This document shows, piece after piece, positions 1 to 9,212 of a DNA stretch of 40,660 bases. A program made the position numbers and the translations under genes. Source of the stretch: Bdellovibrio sp. (lineage in GTDB: Bacteria > Myxococcota > SpSt-1050); contig DYEF01000040.1 of NCBI GenBank assembly GCA_020725805.1, positions 1-40,660 of the forward strand, read 5' to 3'. How positions within the stretch are numbered: the first letter of the stretch is position 1; every line of letters begins with the position of its first letter. Below the pieces are notes generated by a model. It had not been told where the DNA came from. It ran no database searches and saw nothing but the letters and a program-made list of their open reading frames with translations.

Positions 1-492
1 AAAACCGATATTTTTTACAGCAGAAACCCATAAATCTCATTAGTTGAATGAAATACAGATTAAATTTTTATTCTCCTGCTGGATTAATCCTGATTTTTTA
101 CCAGAGAAACACTAAAAAAACATTACATCGCAAAATGCTCGATCTTAAAAAAAACTATCACCTTCAGCTCTTCAGCCTTCAGCACTATATCACTTTTTTC
201 TGTGGTCTGTGGACTATTGAACTATACAATTTTTCTGTGGTCTGTCGACTGTGGACTAATATTGAACTTCAGCTCTATAGCACTAATCCCTCTGTGGACT
301 ATAAATCGTGGCTTCGATACACTATATTATTCAGCGACCTTTCAAGCACAAGGGCGTTGAGTAGTGAGCAAAGCGAGCATATCGAAACGCCTGATATTAC
401 CGTGGCTTCGATACGCTTCGCTACTCAGCCAACTTAGTAGTCCTATTACCTTCAGCTCTTCAGCACTAAATATCGCCTGCGGATTTTTAAGA
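1..492. other. Non-coding region with degenerate short repeats downstream of bamA
   Basis: No convincing gene lies here; the open frames present are AT-rich and low in complexity and resemble no protein. The stretch is a patchwork of short imperfect direct repeats. CCTTCAGCTCTTCAGC followed by a CACTA element occurs near 161-187 and 449-468, with a worn copy at 267-285. CTGTGGTCTGT plus GACT occurs at 200-215 and 235-257. CGTGGCTTCGATAC occurs at 307-320 and 401-414. It lies 3' of the lysS-lolC-lolD-bamA operon, which is transcribed toward it. I see no clear intrinsic terminator for bamA. Confidence 0.7.
355..432. repeat. REP-like imperfect inverted repeat
   Basis: The left arm (355-389) contains GTTGAGTAG, then AAGCGAGCATATCGAAACG. 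The right arm (401-432), read on the opposite strand, gives GCTGAGTAGCGAAGCGTATC and then GAAGCCACG. The arms therefore match except for a few inserted bases and can fold around a spacer of about 11 bases. A partial copy of the right arm's start is at 307-320. The arm type (…CTTCGATACGCTTCGCTACTCAGC-like) resembles short dispersed palindromes in many bacterial genomes. Only one clear pair is visible here. Confidence 0.6.
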
Positions 493-2874
493 TTAAAAAG
501 AAGAACCTATGGTAAATTCAAACTTGAAGGTGTCATCGATATATATGTTTGTCCCCGGCAGATTTCTTCTCGTCAGCGGGAATCCCCACTCGAATCTGAG
601 CGGGCCCATAGGAGAGAACCACCTGAAACCGAACCCCCACGAATAAAGCAGACCAAGCGGAAAGTCATAATACGGGTCATTGAAGAAGAAACTCTTTTCA
701 TCGTAGGCATTGCCGGCATCGAAGAAGAAGACTCCCCTGATACCTGCCTGCTGGATAATAGGAAATTCAAATTCGAGATTAAGAACGAGTTGTTTATTCC
801 CTCCCGAGTAGAAGATATCAAGTTCGCTCGACGGGTCTATGCCGTATTTAGCCACCTCAAGAAACGGAGAGATAGAGCGCAGTGTATAACCTCTGACCGA
901 ATACATACCACCCACATAGAACCTCTCGGAAATCGGGATACCAGAGGAGCCAAAGGGAGTGATATAGCCGATGGTGGCCGCTGCCTTCAGGACGATATAG
1001 TAAGGCAGCTGAAAGTAGAAGTTGTCTTTCAGATATGTTCTCAAAAATTCATTTTCCGAACCGAATACAGATGAAGCAAGTTCGGCCGAGACAGAGTGTA
1101 ACTGTCCTTTAGAGGGATATATCCTGTTGTTTCTGGAATCCCAGACCAGTTTCAGGGTAAATGAAGAGGTAATCCCCTCAGAGTAGAGATTCTTGATTCT
1201 CCTCTGATTTTCGAAACTGACACCGGACTCTACTAGGACATCCTCGAGGGTATATGTGATATAAGTCCTAAGATAATAACTCAGGGGATAACCGGTGGTA
1301 AGTCTGAATCCCGTGGACGAACGGTAAAATTCGAAATAATTCCAGCTCGTATTATAGAGGTCAACGGCAAGAGTCCAGCTGGTGTCCAGAAAATACGGCT
1401 CCGTGAAGGAGAGTTCGAACATCTTTCTGATAGACGACATAAGAGCCATAAGAGAGAGGGACTGCCCGTTCCCGAGGAGATTATACTGCCCGATCTGAGC
1501 CTGAACAAGGAAGTTCTCTGCGGATGAAAATCCTGCACCCACATTAAATGTACCGGTGGCCTTCTCCTTTACCTCGAACTCGACACTCACAAGGTCCGGA
1601 GCGCTCCCCTGACGGGTACGGTATTCTACTTTTTCAAAATAACCGAGTGCCTCGATTCTGCGCTTCGAGGTTTCGAGGGAAGTAAACGTATACTGGTCGA
1701 ACTCATTTATGGTCATCTCCCTGCGGATAACCTTGTCCCTTGTCTTGACGTTACCGACAATCTCTATTCTCTCGAATTTACATACCGGTCCCTTCTCGAT
1801 AATCAGGTCTATATCAAGAACTCTCTTGCTTTCATATTCTTTGTACGGAGTTTCGATATTGACATATGCAAACCCCATATCCTTATAGAGAACCGTCACT
1901 GCCTCGAGGTCCCTTGCAAAGAATTGTGTAGTATTGAATATGTCTCCCTTTTTGAGTGAAATTAGTTTTCTTATCTCCTGCTCCGGCACCACAAGGTCAC
2001 CCGAAATCTTTACCTCCCCAAGTCTGTACTGTTCCCCTTCCTCCACCGGAATGAATATGTAGAGAAATTTCTTGTCAGGAGTCAGTTTTAAGGAAGGTAT
2101 TCCGACTTTTGCCTTGATGAAGCCCTTCTCACGGTAGTACTGGGTGATTCTCATCATATCCTTCTGGAAAGCCTCTTCCTTATATGTCCCGGCACCGGTA
2201 AGGAATGAAAACCACCCGCCCTCGCGTGTCTCTATAACAGACTTGAGTTCATCCGGACTGATCTTTGAGGTTCCGGAAAAATATATGCCTTTGACAATGA
2301 CCTTTGCGTGCTCTGATATTATGAATTTCAGGTCGACTGAATCCTGACCCAGAGCCTCCTCGACAGATGACGGCTGATAACCGACATCCGAAAGGAAGAA
2401 ACCCTTCTCGACATATAGTTCCTTAATCTTCTGTGCTGTTGCTCTTATCTTGTTGATATCAAAGGGAGAGTTGACCTTAATTGTGATAACCTTTTCTATA
2501 TCCTCTTTGTCAATCTCATCATTACCTTCGATTTGTATCGATTTTATTGCCGGAATCTCCTTTACATAGAATACGAGGTCTGCCTTTCTGTCCCCCGTAA
2601 TATTCTCGAGTTTAACCTGAACATCCCAGAAGAATCCGAGTTCAAGCACAGAGAGAATGTCTCTTTTCACCTTCTCCCTGTCCAGCGGTTCGCCCTTCTG
2701 ACTGCTTATCCTTGCAAGCACCGCCTCCTTCTCTACCCTCTTTGAATTTTCAACCCTGATATCGCTGATGATATATAAGCCCGGGTCATTACCGCCCAGA
2801 CCGAGATTCAGCTCCTTTGCATAAAGATTAGCCAATGAGAACATCAGCAGCAAAATGATAATAAACCTGTTCAT
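493..2874 (-). CDS. bamA: Outer membrane protein assembly factor BamA
   Basis: Core subunit of the BAM complex, which folds and inserts beta-barrel proteins into the outer membrane. A signal peptide ends near residue 19 (…NLYA). Repeated POTRA domains fill about residues 30-430, seen as recurring beta-alpha-alpha-beta patterns (for example SIQIEGNDEIDKEDI). A 16-strand-type barrel follows. The loop-6 VRGY motif is at residues 660-663 and the chain ends in phenylalanine, the usual outer-membrane barrel signature. At 793 residues the length is normal. The ATG overlaps the lolD stop codon by four bases, so the two are translationally coupled in a lysS-lolC-lolD-bamA operon. In many Deltaproteobacteria-type genomes skp and lpxD follow bamA; here the operon ends in repeats. 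Identification is firm. Confidence 0.95.
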   Translation of the reverse strand: MNRFIIILLLMFSLANLYAKELNLGLGGNDPGLYIISDIRVENSKRVEKEAVLARISSQKGEPLDREKVKRDILSVLELGFFWDVQVKLENITGDRKADLVFYVKEIPAIKSIQIEGNDEIDKEDIEKVITIKVNSPFDINKIRATAQKIKELYVEKGFFLSDVGYQPSSVEEALGQDSVDLKFIISEHAKVIVKGIYFSGTSKISPDELKSVIETREGGWFSFLTGAGTYKEEAFQKDMMRITQYYREKGFIKAKVGIPSLKLTPDKKFLYIFIPVEEGEQYRLGEVKISGDLVVPEQEIRKLISLKKGDIFNTTQFFARDLEAVTVLYKDMGFAYVNIETPYKEYESKRVLDIDLIIEKGPVCKFERIEIVGNVKTRDKVIRREMTINEFDQYTFTSLETSKRRIEALGYFEKVEYRTRQGSAPDLVSVEFEVKEKATGTFNVGAGFSSAENFLVQAQIGQYNLLGNGQSLSLMALMSSIRKMFELSFTEPYFLDTSWTLAVDLYNTSWNYFEFYRSSTGFRLTTGYPLSYYLRTYITYTLEDVLVESGVSFENQRRIKNLYSEGITSSFTLKLVWDSRNNRIYPSKGQLHSVSAELASSVFGSENEFLRTYLKDNFYFQLPYYIVLKAAATIGYITPFGSSGIPISERFYVGGMYSVRGYTLRSISPFLEVAKYGIDPSSELDIFYSGGNKQLVLNLEFEFPIIQQAGIRGVFFFDAGNAYDEKSFFFNDPYYDFPLGLLYSWGFGFRWFSPMGPLRFEWGFPLTRRNLPGTNIYIDDTFKFEFTIGSSF

Positions 2875-3560
2875 CTTCTGATATCTTCCTCTATTCTTCC
2901 GTCTCTGAGACGAATCAGCCTTGGCATATTCTTTGAGAAATCATCATTGTGAGTAACAATAATGAGAGTTGTCTTATGCTTTTCGCCTGCCTCAAGAAGC
3001 ATATCGAATACGATATTTCCCGTCGCTGTATCCAGATTACCGGTCGGCTCATCAGCCAGCAGAATTTCCGGATCCATAATAAGTGCCCTCGCTATCGCAA
3101 CCCTCTGCTGTTCACCGCCGGAGAGTTCAGCAGGTTTGTGGTCCAGTCTCTCTGCAAGCCCGAGTTCACTCAGCATCGCAGAACCTTTTTCGCAGGCATC
3201 TTTTCTGTTCATTCCGCTGACCAGTGCCGGCATAATGACATTTTCAATCGCGGTAAAATCAGGCAGCAGGTGATGAAACTGAAAGACAAACCCAATTTTA
3301 TGATTGCGGAAATCCGAGAGCTCATCATCACTCATCGCAAATACCTCTTTTGAATCATAGATAATTGAACCTTCCGTTGGTCTCTCTACTGTCCCGAGTA
3401 TATGAAGGAGTGTACTCTTCCCTGCCCCCGAGGCACCCATAATGCATATAAGTTCGCCTTTTCTGATGTCTATATCTATACCGTTCAATGCCTGAACGGA
3501 CTTGCTACCGAGCGAAAATGACTTCTTTATGCCTCTTACGAGTATATCTGCCTCATTCAT
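2871..3560 (-). CDS. lolD: Lipoprotein-releasing ABC transporter ATPase LolD
   Basis: ATPase that drives extraction of lipoproteins from the inner membrane for transfer toward the outer membrane. All ABC motifs are present: Walker A GASGAGKS (42-49), Q-loop Gln94, signature LSGGEQQ (146-152), Walker B ILLADEP (166-172) and switch His204. The frame is open further upstream, but I start at the ATG at 3560. That gives 229 residues, the family length, and the extra upstream residues lie within the 3' end of lolC and have no ABC homology. The start overlaps the lolC stop by eight bases and the stop overlaps the bamA start by four. MacB-type exporters share this ATPase fold, but the paired LolC-type permease supports LolD. 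Confidence 0.93.
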   Translation of the reverse strand: MNEADILVRGIKKSFSLGSKSVQALNGIDIDIRKGELICIMGASGAGKSTLLHILGTVERPTEGSIIYDSKEVFAMSDDELSDFRNHKIGFVFQFHHLLPDFTAIENVIMPALVSGMNRKDACEKGSAMLSELGLAERLDHKPAELSGGEQQRVAIARALIMDPEILLADEPTGNLDTATGNIVFDMLLEAGEKHKTTLIIVTHNDDFSKNMPRLIRLRDGRIEEDIRR

Positions 3561-4821
3561 ACCTGAGTCCCTCTGTAGGCCTGAGTTTTGCTGCCTGATA
3601 GGCGGGATATATCGTTGCAATAAATGATATGAGAACAGCTGCCACGGCAACTGCTGCAAATTCGAGAGGATTCATCAGAACCGGCAGTGTAGTTATGTAA
3701 TAAACCTCCGGGTCCAGCTGGAAGTGATAGGCCGAAAGCATCTTGCAGAGGAGAAAACCGGCAATCTCACCGAAAATGGTTCCGAAAATTCCTATTATCA
3801 GCCCTTCGGTAATGAATATCCTGACAACCGAACGGTTCTTGACACCTATTGTCTTGAGAATCGCAATCTCCTTTGCACGTTCAATCACTACCATAATCAG
3901 TGTGCTGATTATATTAAAGGAAGCCACAAGGACAATAAATGCCAGAATGATAAACATAACTATCTTTTCAAGCCTGATGGCAGAGAATAGATTCCTGTTC
4001 ATCTCCATCCAGTTTCTGACCTTATAGGGATATCCGCCGATTTTATTCTTTATTGCCTCGCCCATCTCTACCGTTTTGTCTATATCATTTACAGTTACCT
4101 CCACACCGGTAACGTTCTGCATCAGACCGAAGAACTTCTGTGCCTCGCTCAGATGCACATAGACGAACTTCTGGTCGAATTCATACATACCCGAATAGAA
4201 AATCCCTACTATCTTGAATTTACGGGATTTGGGCATAGGACCGAAGGGAGAGAGCTCGCCGAGAGGAGAGAATAATGTAACCACATCTCCCAGATTCAGA
4301 TGCAGTATCTTGTTGAGTTCCCTGCCGATAATTATACCGGGCAGATTATCCTTACCGGATATCACTGTATTTCCTGTCCTCAAAAGAACATTTTCCGGTG
4401 AAATGAGATTGCTCAGGGAGCCCGATTCAATATTCTTACCGATATCCATTACCTTTATAGCCTCATCGGGAATTATACCCTTGATGATGACTCCGGAAAG
4501 ATTTGTATCTGAGGATATCATACCTTCCGACAATACAAACGGCGCCGCACCCCTGATACCCTTGATTTCATTAACTTTGGAAATAACTTCCCTGTATTCG
4601 CTGAAATTCTGACCAAACTTTATTACTATCAGATGTGCATTTGCACCCAGTATGCGGCTTTTCAGGTCAGATTCAAATCCGCTCATGACAGAAAGGACAA
4701 CGCACATTGTGGCAACGCCGATGATTATACCCATCACGGCAATAACCGTTATGATAGATAAAAAAGCAGACCTCTTCTTCGAACGGAGGTGTCGTAAGGC
4801 TATAAGTGTCTCGAATCTCAA
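3553..4821 (-). CDS. lolC: Lipoprotein-releasing permease, LolC/LolE family
   Basis: Inner-membrane permease partner of LolD. It has the family layout: one transmembrane helix near residues 22-45, a large periplasmic domain (about 46-280) and three C-terminal helices near 285-310, 330-360 and 385-410. The N-terminal pattern with RSKKRSAFLSIITVIAV, followed by IGVATMCVVLSVMSGFE, is typical of LolC/LolE. Only one such gene is present, so the transporter is probably a homodimeric, LolF-like version rather than the LolCE heterodimer of enterobacteria; a second copy elsewhere cannot be excluded. It overlaps lysS upstream by four bases and lolD downstream by eight. The several lipoproteins encoded in the window are plausible cargo. 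Confidence 0.92.
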   Translation of the reverse strand: MRFETLIALRHLRSKKRSAFLSIITVIAVMGIIIGVATMCVVLSVMSGFESDLKSRILGANAHLIVIKFGQNFSEYREVISKVNEIKGIRGAAPFVLSEGMISSDTNLSGVIIKGIIPDEAIKVMDIGKNIESGSLSNLISPENVLLRTGNTVISGKDNLPGIIIGRELNKILHLNLGDVVTLFSPLGELSPFGPMPKSRKFKIVGIFYSGMYEFDQKFVYVHLSEAQKFFGLMQNVTGVEVTVNDIDKTVEMGEAIKNKIGGYPYKVRNWMEMNRNLFSAIRLEKIVMFIILAFIVLVASFNIISTLIMVVIERAKEIAILKTIGVKNRSVVRIFITEGLIIGIFGTIFGEIAGFLLCKMLSAYHFQLDPEVYYITTLPVLMNPLEFAAVAVAAVLISFIATIYPAYQAAKLRPTEGLRYE

Positions 4822-6317
4822 GGTTTTACCTCTGGTCTTAGAAGCGGGAAGAGGATTACATCCCTGATGGAAGGGGAATCGGTAAGAAGCATAACAAGTC
4901 TGTCAATCCCGATGCCCTCACCGGCAGTGGGAGGCATACCATATTCGAGTGCATTTATATAATCCTCATCGAAAGCCATTGCCTCCTCATCTCCTTTCTC
5001 CTTTGACTCGAGCTGCATTCTGAATCTCTCTGCCTGGTCGAAGGGGTCATTCAGCTCAGAAAAGGCGTTGGCTATCTCCCTGCCCGCGATATAAAGTTCG
5101 AACCTGTCAACGAGTGACGGGTCTGAGTCCTTCTTCCGGGAGAGCGGTGAGACCTCTAAGGGAAAATCCATTACGAATGTCGGCTGAATCAGCTTCTCCT
5201 CGAGCATCTCCTCGAATATCGCCATCATAAGATACCCTTTTGTAACAAACTTCGGAATCTCGAGCCCGAGACTCTTTGCCTTATTAATCAGGGCATCCAT
5301 ATTATCGGCCTCGTCCGGTTTCATCCCGCACTCATTTACGAGCGCCTCCCTGATTCTGAGTCTCTTAAACGGCGGGGTGAAATCTATCTCCTTACCCTGA
5401 TACATTACCTTGTAACTCCCTGTTACCCTGAGCGCTATATCAGAGAGCATCTTCTCCGTAAAGACCATTAGGTCTTCGTAGGTTTTATATGCCCAGTAGA
5501 ATTCTATCATAGTAAATTCGGGATTATGCTGAGTAGAGATTCCTTCGTTGCGGAAGTTGCGGTTTATCTCGTAGACACGCTCGAAACCGCCCACGACGAG
5601 CCTCTTGAGGTACAGTTCGGGTGCAATTCTCATATAGAGCTTCATATCGAGGGCATTATGATGAGTTACAAAAGGCTTTGCATTTGCACCGGAGGGGATG
5701 GGGTGCATCATCGGTGTCTCGACCTCTATGAATCCCTCATTGTCGAGATGCTCCCTGATTAGAGCGACAATCCTGTTTCTGCGTCTGAAAATCTCCTTTA
5801 CATCATCGTTCATTATCAGGTCGAGATATCTCTTCCTGTACCTCATCTCGATATCCGAAAGACCGTGCCACTTTTCCGGAAGCGGGTGAATGCACTTCGA
5901 CAATAACCTGAACTTCTTTACTGCAATGGAGAGCTCCCCTGTACGTGTCTTGAAGGGAGAACCCTCACAGAAAATAATATCTCCGATATCTATCTCCTTT
6001 TTGAATCTTTCGAAATCCTGTTCAGATAGTCCTGAATCGCCTTTTGCTATAAAAAGCTGTATCCTGCCGCTCATATCCTTGAAATCCAGAAAATTCACCT
6101 TGCCGAACGAACGCCAGCCCATTATTCTGCCGGCAAGCGAAAAGATATCTTTGCCCAGATTTGCCTCGAGTTCTTCCCTGCTCTTCTCACCAAAGAGCCT
6201 TCGAATTTCTGCAACCGTATTTGAGACCTTTACATCATTCGGATATATCTTTTCGGTTACGGATATCTCCTTAAGTTTTTCTATTCTGACCCGTTCCTGT
6301 TCGTTATACTCCTTCAT
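4818..6317 (-). CDS. lysS: Lysyl-tRNA synthetase, class II
   Basis: Charges tRNA-Lys with lysine in the cytoplasm. An OB-fold anticodon-binding domain occupies about residues 55-145. The class II core follows with motif 1 around FIEVETP (196-202), motif 2 from FRNEGIS to FYWAY (255-277) and motif 3 GIGIDRLVML (468-477). At 499 residues the length is normal and the C-terminal LFPLLRP is typical. An AGGAGT ribosome-binding site precedes the ATG. It leads an operon with lolC, lolD and bamA, an arrangement found in other Deltaproteobacteria-type genomes. The leader is only about 30 bases, so a T-box is unlikely; transcription probably starts at the promoter at 6353-6381. Confidence 0.97.
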   Translation of the reverse strand: MKEYNEQERVRIEKLKEISVTEKIYPNDVKVSNTVAEIRRLFGEKSREELEANLGKDIFSLAGRIMGWRSFGKVNFLDFKDMSGRIQLFIAKGDSGLSEQDFERFKKEIDIGDIIFCEGSPFKTRTGELSIAVKKFRLLSKCIHPLPEKWHGLSDIEMRYRKRYLDLIMNDDVKEIFRRRNRIVALIREHLDNEGFIEVETPMMHPIPSGANAKPFVTHHNALDMKLYMRIAPELYLKRLVVGGFERVYEINRNFRNEGISTQHNPEFTMIEFYWAYKTYEDLMVFTEKMLSDIALRVTGSYKVMYQGKEIDFTPPFKRLRIREALVNECGMKPDEADNMDALINKAKSLGLEIPKFVTKGYLMMAIFEEMLEEKLIQPTFVMDFPLEVSPLSRKKDSDPSLVDRFELYIAGREIANAFSELNDPFDQAERFRMQLESKEKGDEEAMAFDEDYINALEYGMPPTAGEGIGIDRLVMLLTDSPSIRDVILFPLLRPEVKP

Positions 6318-6352
6318 AAATACTCCTCATAACGATATAAAAAAGGTAAGAT

Positions 6353-6381
6353 AAAATAGATTATGTTCTTGATTAAATCAA
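6353..6381 (-). promoter_or_regulatory. Predicted promoter of the lysS-lolC-lolD-bamA operon
   Basis: On the minus strand, TTGATT (6376-6381) is separated by 17 bases from TATTTT (6353-6358). A start site near 6347 would leave a leader of about 30 bases before lysS, containing its ribosome-binding site. This is inferred from consensus match only. Confidence 0.55.
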
Positions 6382-6382
6382 G
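6368..6382. promoter_or_regulatory. Palindrome over the lysS promoter -35 box
   Basis: CTTGATT-A-AATCAAG is a perfect 15-base inverted repeat that covers the -35 box. The half-sites TTGAT/ATCAA match those of FNR/CRP-family sites, but the spacer is three bases instead of the usual four. It may be an operator or chance in AT-rich DNA. Confidence 0.4.
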
Positions 6383-6421
6383 ATAAATGTAACCATCTTT
6401 GAACAGGAGGCATAAGAATCT

Positions 6422-7711
6422 TCACTTTTCATCACCGGTCATCTTCCTTGCAATAAATCTGTTGAACAACACCAGTCCTGCTATCGTAACGAGCCCTATA
6501 CAGGAGAAGAGCAGCCAGAGTGTCTGTGGTGAGTGTCTCTGCTTGATAAAAAAGTCATATCCGTAACCACCCAGAAGACCGCCCACAGATGAACCTATCA
6601 CACCATATAAAAATGCATAGCCCATATAGAGAGCAACCTTATCCTTCGGTGCAATCAATCCTATGTACGAAATAAACTTCGGGTGCGTCGTCATTTCCCC
6701 GATAGAAAAGATTACTATCCCGGCAATAAATACCCACGAGTAATTTGATATAGCCAGGCAGGTCATCCCGACAGTCCCGAGAAAAATACCCGCAATCATC
6801 GTCGGAAGTGCAGGTGCTTTGTTCACAAGTTTTGAAATTATTATCTGAAGGGCAATAATCGTCCCCGCGTTCAGGACTGTCACATGTTCAACGTCAAAGA
6901 GAAACCTTCGTTCTGTGCCGAACAGACCAAATACTCCGTTAACAAAATCCTGCACGGGAGTCATATCGACAAAATCCTTCAAATACCACAATACGGTATG
7001 AAACATCTGAAAGTACAGAACCCAGAAGCCGGAATAGATGCAGATCATAAGTATAAACCTGTAATCTTTCAGGACGGTTACAGCACCGGTGAGTACCTCG
7101 CCAATACTTTTTGTGTTTTCAGGCTTCGGCGGTTCCTTATACAAAAACAAAACCACAAAGAGCATTGCCGCCGTCGCAGAACCCGAAAGGGCAAAAACGT
7201 AAAACCAGTTTACGGATTTGAGGTAATTGACAAGGAAAAGAGGGAATATGAATGCACCGAGATTAATCGACCAGTAGAAAATTCCGAAACCGAGGGAACT
7301 GTTCTCCTTCGTCGTTATCCTGGCAATGGTACCCGAAGGTATGGGCTTGAACATTCCCGCCCCCAGAGCCATAATCAGCAGAGATGCAAAGACGGCGAAA
7401 TACGATGTCATAAAACCTGTGAGAAAGTAGCCGGCAGACAGAAATGAGAAGGCAAAGAGGAGAATCTTCTTATAACCGAATCTCTCTGCCATTGCACCAC
7501 TGAAAATAGGCAGAAAATACAATAAAGGGGTAATGATACCCATAACCAGTCCTATGGATTTTTCACTGAATCCGAGCACTCCGCCCCGCTCCGGTGACGA
7601 AAGATACAATGCCAGAACAGACATCATTCCGTAATAGGAGCCTCTCTCAAAAAATTCCATAAGAATTACTATCCAGAAATTTGCGGGAAAACTCTTCAGT
7701 ACTTTCTTCAT
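6422..7711 (-). CDS. POT-family proton-coupled peptide transporter (MFS)
   Basis: Inner-membrane proton symporter of the POT/PTR2 family, expected to import di- or tripeptides. The N-terminal helix carries the proton-coupling ExxER motif (EFFER) followed by GSYYGM. The family signature FYWSINLGAF sits near residues 145-154. About 12-14 hydrophobic segments fill the 429 residues, slightly short for the family (450-500). AAAGGATG precedes the ATG. It stands alone, 104 bases upstream of lysS on the same strand; with no terminator seen between them, read-through is possible. Substrate cannot be read from the sequence; some family members carry nitrate or other solutes. Confidence 0.88.
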   Translation of the reverse strand: MKKVLKSFPANFWIVILMEFFERGSYYGMMSVLALYLSSPERGGVLGFSEKSIGLVMGIITPLLYFLPIFSGAMAERFGYKKILLFAFSFLSAGYFLTGFMTSYFAVFASLLIMALGAGMFKPIPSGTIARITTKENSSLGFGIFYWSINLGAFIFPLFLVNYLKSVNWFYVFALSGSATAAMLFVVLFLYKEPPKPENTKSIGEVLTGAVTVLKDYRFILMICIYSGFWVLYFQMFHTVLWYLKDFVDMTPVQDFVNGVFGLFGTERRFLFDVEHVTVLNAGTIIALQIIISKLVNKAPALPTMIAGIFLGTVGMTCLAISNYSWVFIAGIVIFSIGEMTTHPKFISYIGLIAPKDKVALYMGYAFLYGVIGSSVGGLLGGYGYDFFIKQRHSPQTLWLLFSCIGLVTIAGLVLFNRFIARKMTGDEK

Positions 7712-7879
7712 ACATCATCCTTTCATAGAATATTTCCGGAAGACATCAAACATAAATCCGGATTACATTATTCCGAACGAATATTCAAGAATTAGCGTAG
7801 TGCAATCTTACGGTATTTTTTTGATGATAAACCGGTACACTATTGACAATAAAAGACATTCAAATACAGATAAAAGTCT

Positions 7880-7903
7880 GCTGCACGGATACCTATGTGC
7901 AGC
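7880..7903 (-). terminator. Possible hairpin terminator after the secreted protein gene
   Basis: GCTGCAC and GTGCAGC form a perfect 7-bp stem with a 10-base loop, 17-40 bases past the stop codon of the gene ending at 7920. On the minus strand it is followed only by AGACTTTTATC, a weak U-tract, so this is a tentative call. The rest of 7712-7919 is AT-rich and I see no gene in it. Confidence 0.35.
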
Positions 7904-7919
7904 TGGCACCAGAAAGGTC

Positions 7920-9149
7920 TTACTGAAAGAAGAGTACTTCTGAAATACAGGTCCGGGGATTTTTCTTGTTACTCCCTTTGTCAACCTTATCGATCAGAAT
8001 TTCGACTGAATATGTGACGGTGTTTTCCTCAAAATAGACCATATACTGAAACGCACCCTGCGTCTCTGCCCTGGCCGACTCGGTAACACCAAGAACGGGG
8101 GAAGATACCGTATTATACTTACCCTTCACTATCTGTGATTCGGAGCCGTTGGAGAGTCTTACTGAAAATGCCGTAATCCTGTTGTTGGGTTCCCACGAAT
8201 CCTCCGTATCCATACAACCCGGAATGAGTATCATAGCCTTTATGGACTGATTTCCGTCAAATTCGAAACGGATACTCTCTTTAGAGTTCTTCTTTGCCTT
8301 TGATGGGTCGGGAGACCAGCTTGAGCCTATATTACCGTCAGATGCCCACTTTGCGGGATTGAGTATCTCCGGCTCTGCCTTTTCACCCTTCTTTGCCTTT
8401 TTTGGTTTTTCAGAGAGTTCACTCGATGCCTCGACACTCTTAATCTTAACCGGCGATAAAAAGTTTACAACCTTGGGATTCTCATCCTTTACGAATGCAC
8501 CGCTCTTGTATCTGTAAATATCATACACCCCACCGTATATTACCGTTACCGGAGGTTTGGTATGACCGAAATACACAAGCTTCTTCTCTCTGGGAACCAG
8601 TATCTCCTTCGAACCGTTCTTATCCTCGTCGACTAGATTGATTCCCTCCTTTATCTCACCGTACTGTATAATTTTTTCAGCAGAAGAAGCGGCCTCGGAT
8701 TTCGAAAAATAATAACTGCCCTCAAATACCTTCTTAAAAACCGTGCCGTAGGAGGCAATTATAATCAGATGACTCCCGTTTTCATCCGGAGATTCATCCC
8801 TGAGCCATATCAACAGGTCCGCCCTCTTATCTCCGGTAACATCATCGATCTCGTACTTCTCAAGGGTAAATCCCTCTTTTATTTTGTATTCGATCATCTC
8901 CTGATAATTCTTCTTATCATCCGTCGCCTTGAGTACAATAAAGGATTTCTTATCCTTCTCCCGGTTTAAGAGCAGTATCACCTCCTTGATATTGTCACCA
9001 TCCATCTCTGTGAAATCTTCAGAGACAATCTCAGCTTTCTTCTTCATCAGTTCCTTGTAATAGGAGCTGCTCTTCAACGGGACCGTCTCCTGTGCATAGA
9101 GAGTCTGGCACAAAAAAGACACAAGGAAAAGGACCGATAAATATCTCAT
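7920..9149 (-). CDS. Secreted protein with FG-GAP-like repeats and a C-terminal NADase-type glycan-binding domain
   Basis: A signal peptide ends near residue 19 (…TLYAQE), so the protein is exported. Residues about 40-200 contain Asp/Gly loops such as DVTGDKRADLLIW and DEDKNGSKEILV, like calcium-binding FG-GAP/propeller repeats. A Lys/Glu-rich hinge (about 247-262) follows. The C-terminal 150 residues match the discoidin-like 'NADase-type glycan-binding' domain: a KWASDGNIGSSW-type start, IRFEFDG, NNRITAFSVRLSNGS and the closing CISEVLFF. That family is known from surface and secreted proteins and is a sugar-binding fold, not an enzyme. AGGAGG precedes the ATG. It is monocistronic, divergent from the Cys-rich gene at 9268. 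The domain call is from memory of the family pattern; the cellular role is unknown. Confidence 0.7.
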   Translation of the reverse strand: MRYLSVLFLVSFLCQTLYAQETVPLKSSSYYKELMKKKAEIVSEDFTEMDGDNIKEVILLLNREKDKKSFIVLKATDDKKNYQEMIEYKIKEGFTLEKYEIDDVTGDKRADLLIWLRDESPDENGSHLIIIASYGTVFKKVFEGSYYFSKSEAASSAEKIIQYGEIKEGINLVDEDKNGSKEILVPREKKLVYFGHTKPPVTVIYGGVYDIYRYKSGAFVKDENPKVVNFLSPVKIKSVEASSELSEKPKKAKKGEKAEPEILNPAKWASDGNIGSSWSPDPSKAKKNSKESIRFEFDGNQSIKAMILIPGCMDTEDSWEPNNRITAFSVRLSNGSESQIVKGKYNTVSSPVLGVTESARAETQGAFQYMVYFEENTVTYSVEILIDKVDKGSNKKNPRTCISEVLFFQ

Positions 9150-9176
9150 AAATCCTCCTTTGATACGGATGCGGCA

Positions 9177-9205
9177 TATTTACCACTTCGGACAGGGTTT
9201 ATCAA
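9177..9205 (-). promoter_or_regulatory. Predicted promoter of the secreted protein gene
   Basis: On the minus strand TTGATA (9200-9205), a 17-base spacer and TAAATA (9177-9182) precede the gene starting at 9149. The -35 box lies only 7 bases from that of the divergent promoter at 9213-9241. Confidence 0.6.
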
Positions 9206-9212
9206 ATAAAAA

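Noticed and set aside
48-1074. Two overlapping plus-strand open frames (48-437 and 364-1074)
   Set aside because: One runs through the repeat region and the other is mostly antisense to bamA; neither has protein-like sequence or a ribosome-binding site.
3561-3659. Longer N-terminus for LolD
   Set aside because: The extra 33 residues lie inside the lolC coding end and have no resemblance to ABC ATPases.
7843-7871. TTGACA on the plus strand
   Set aside because: No good -10 box and no plus-strand gene until 9268, which has its own promoter.
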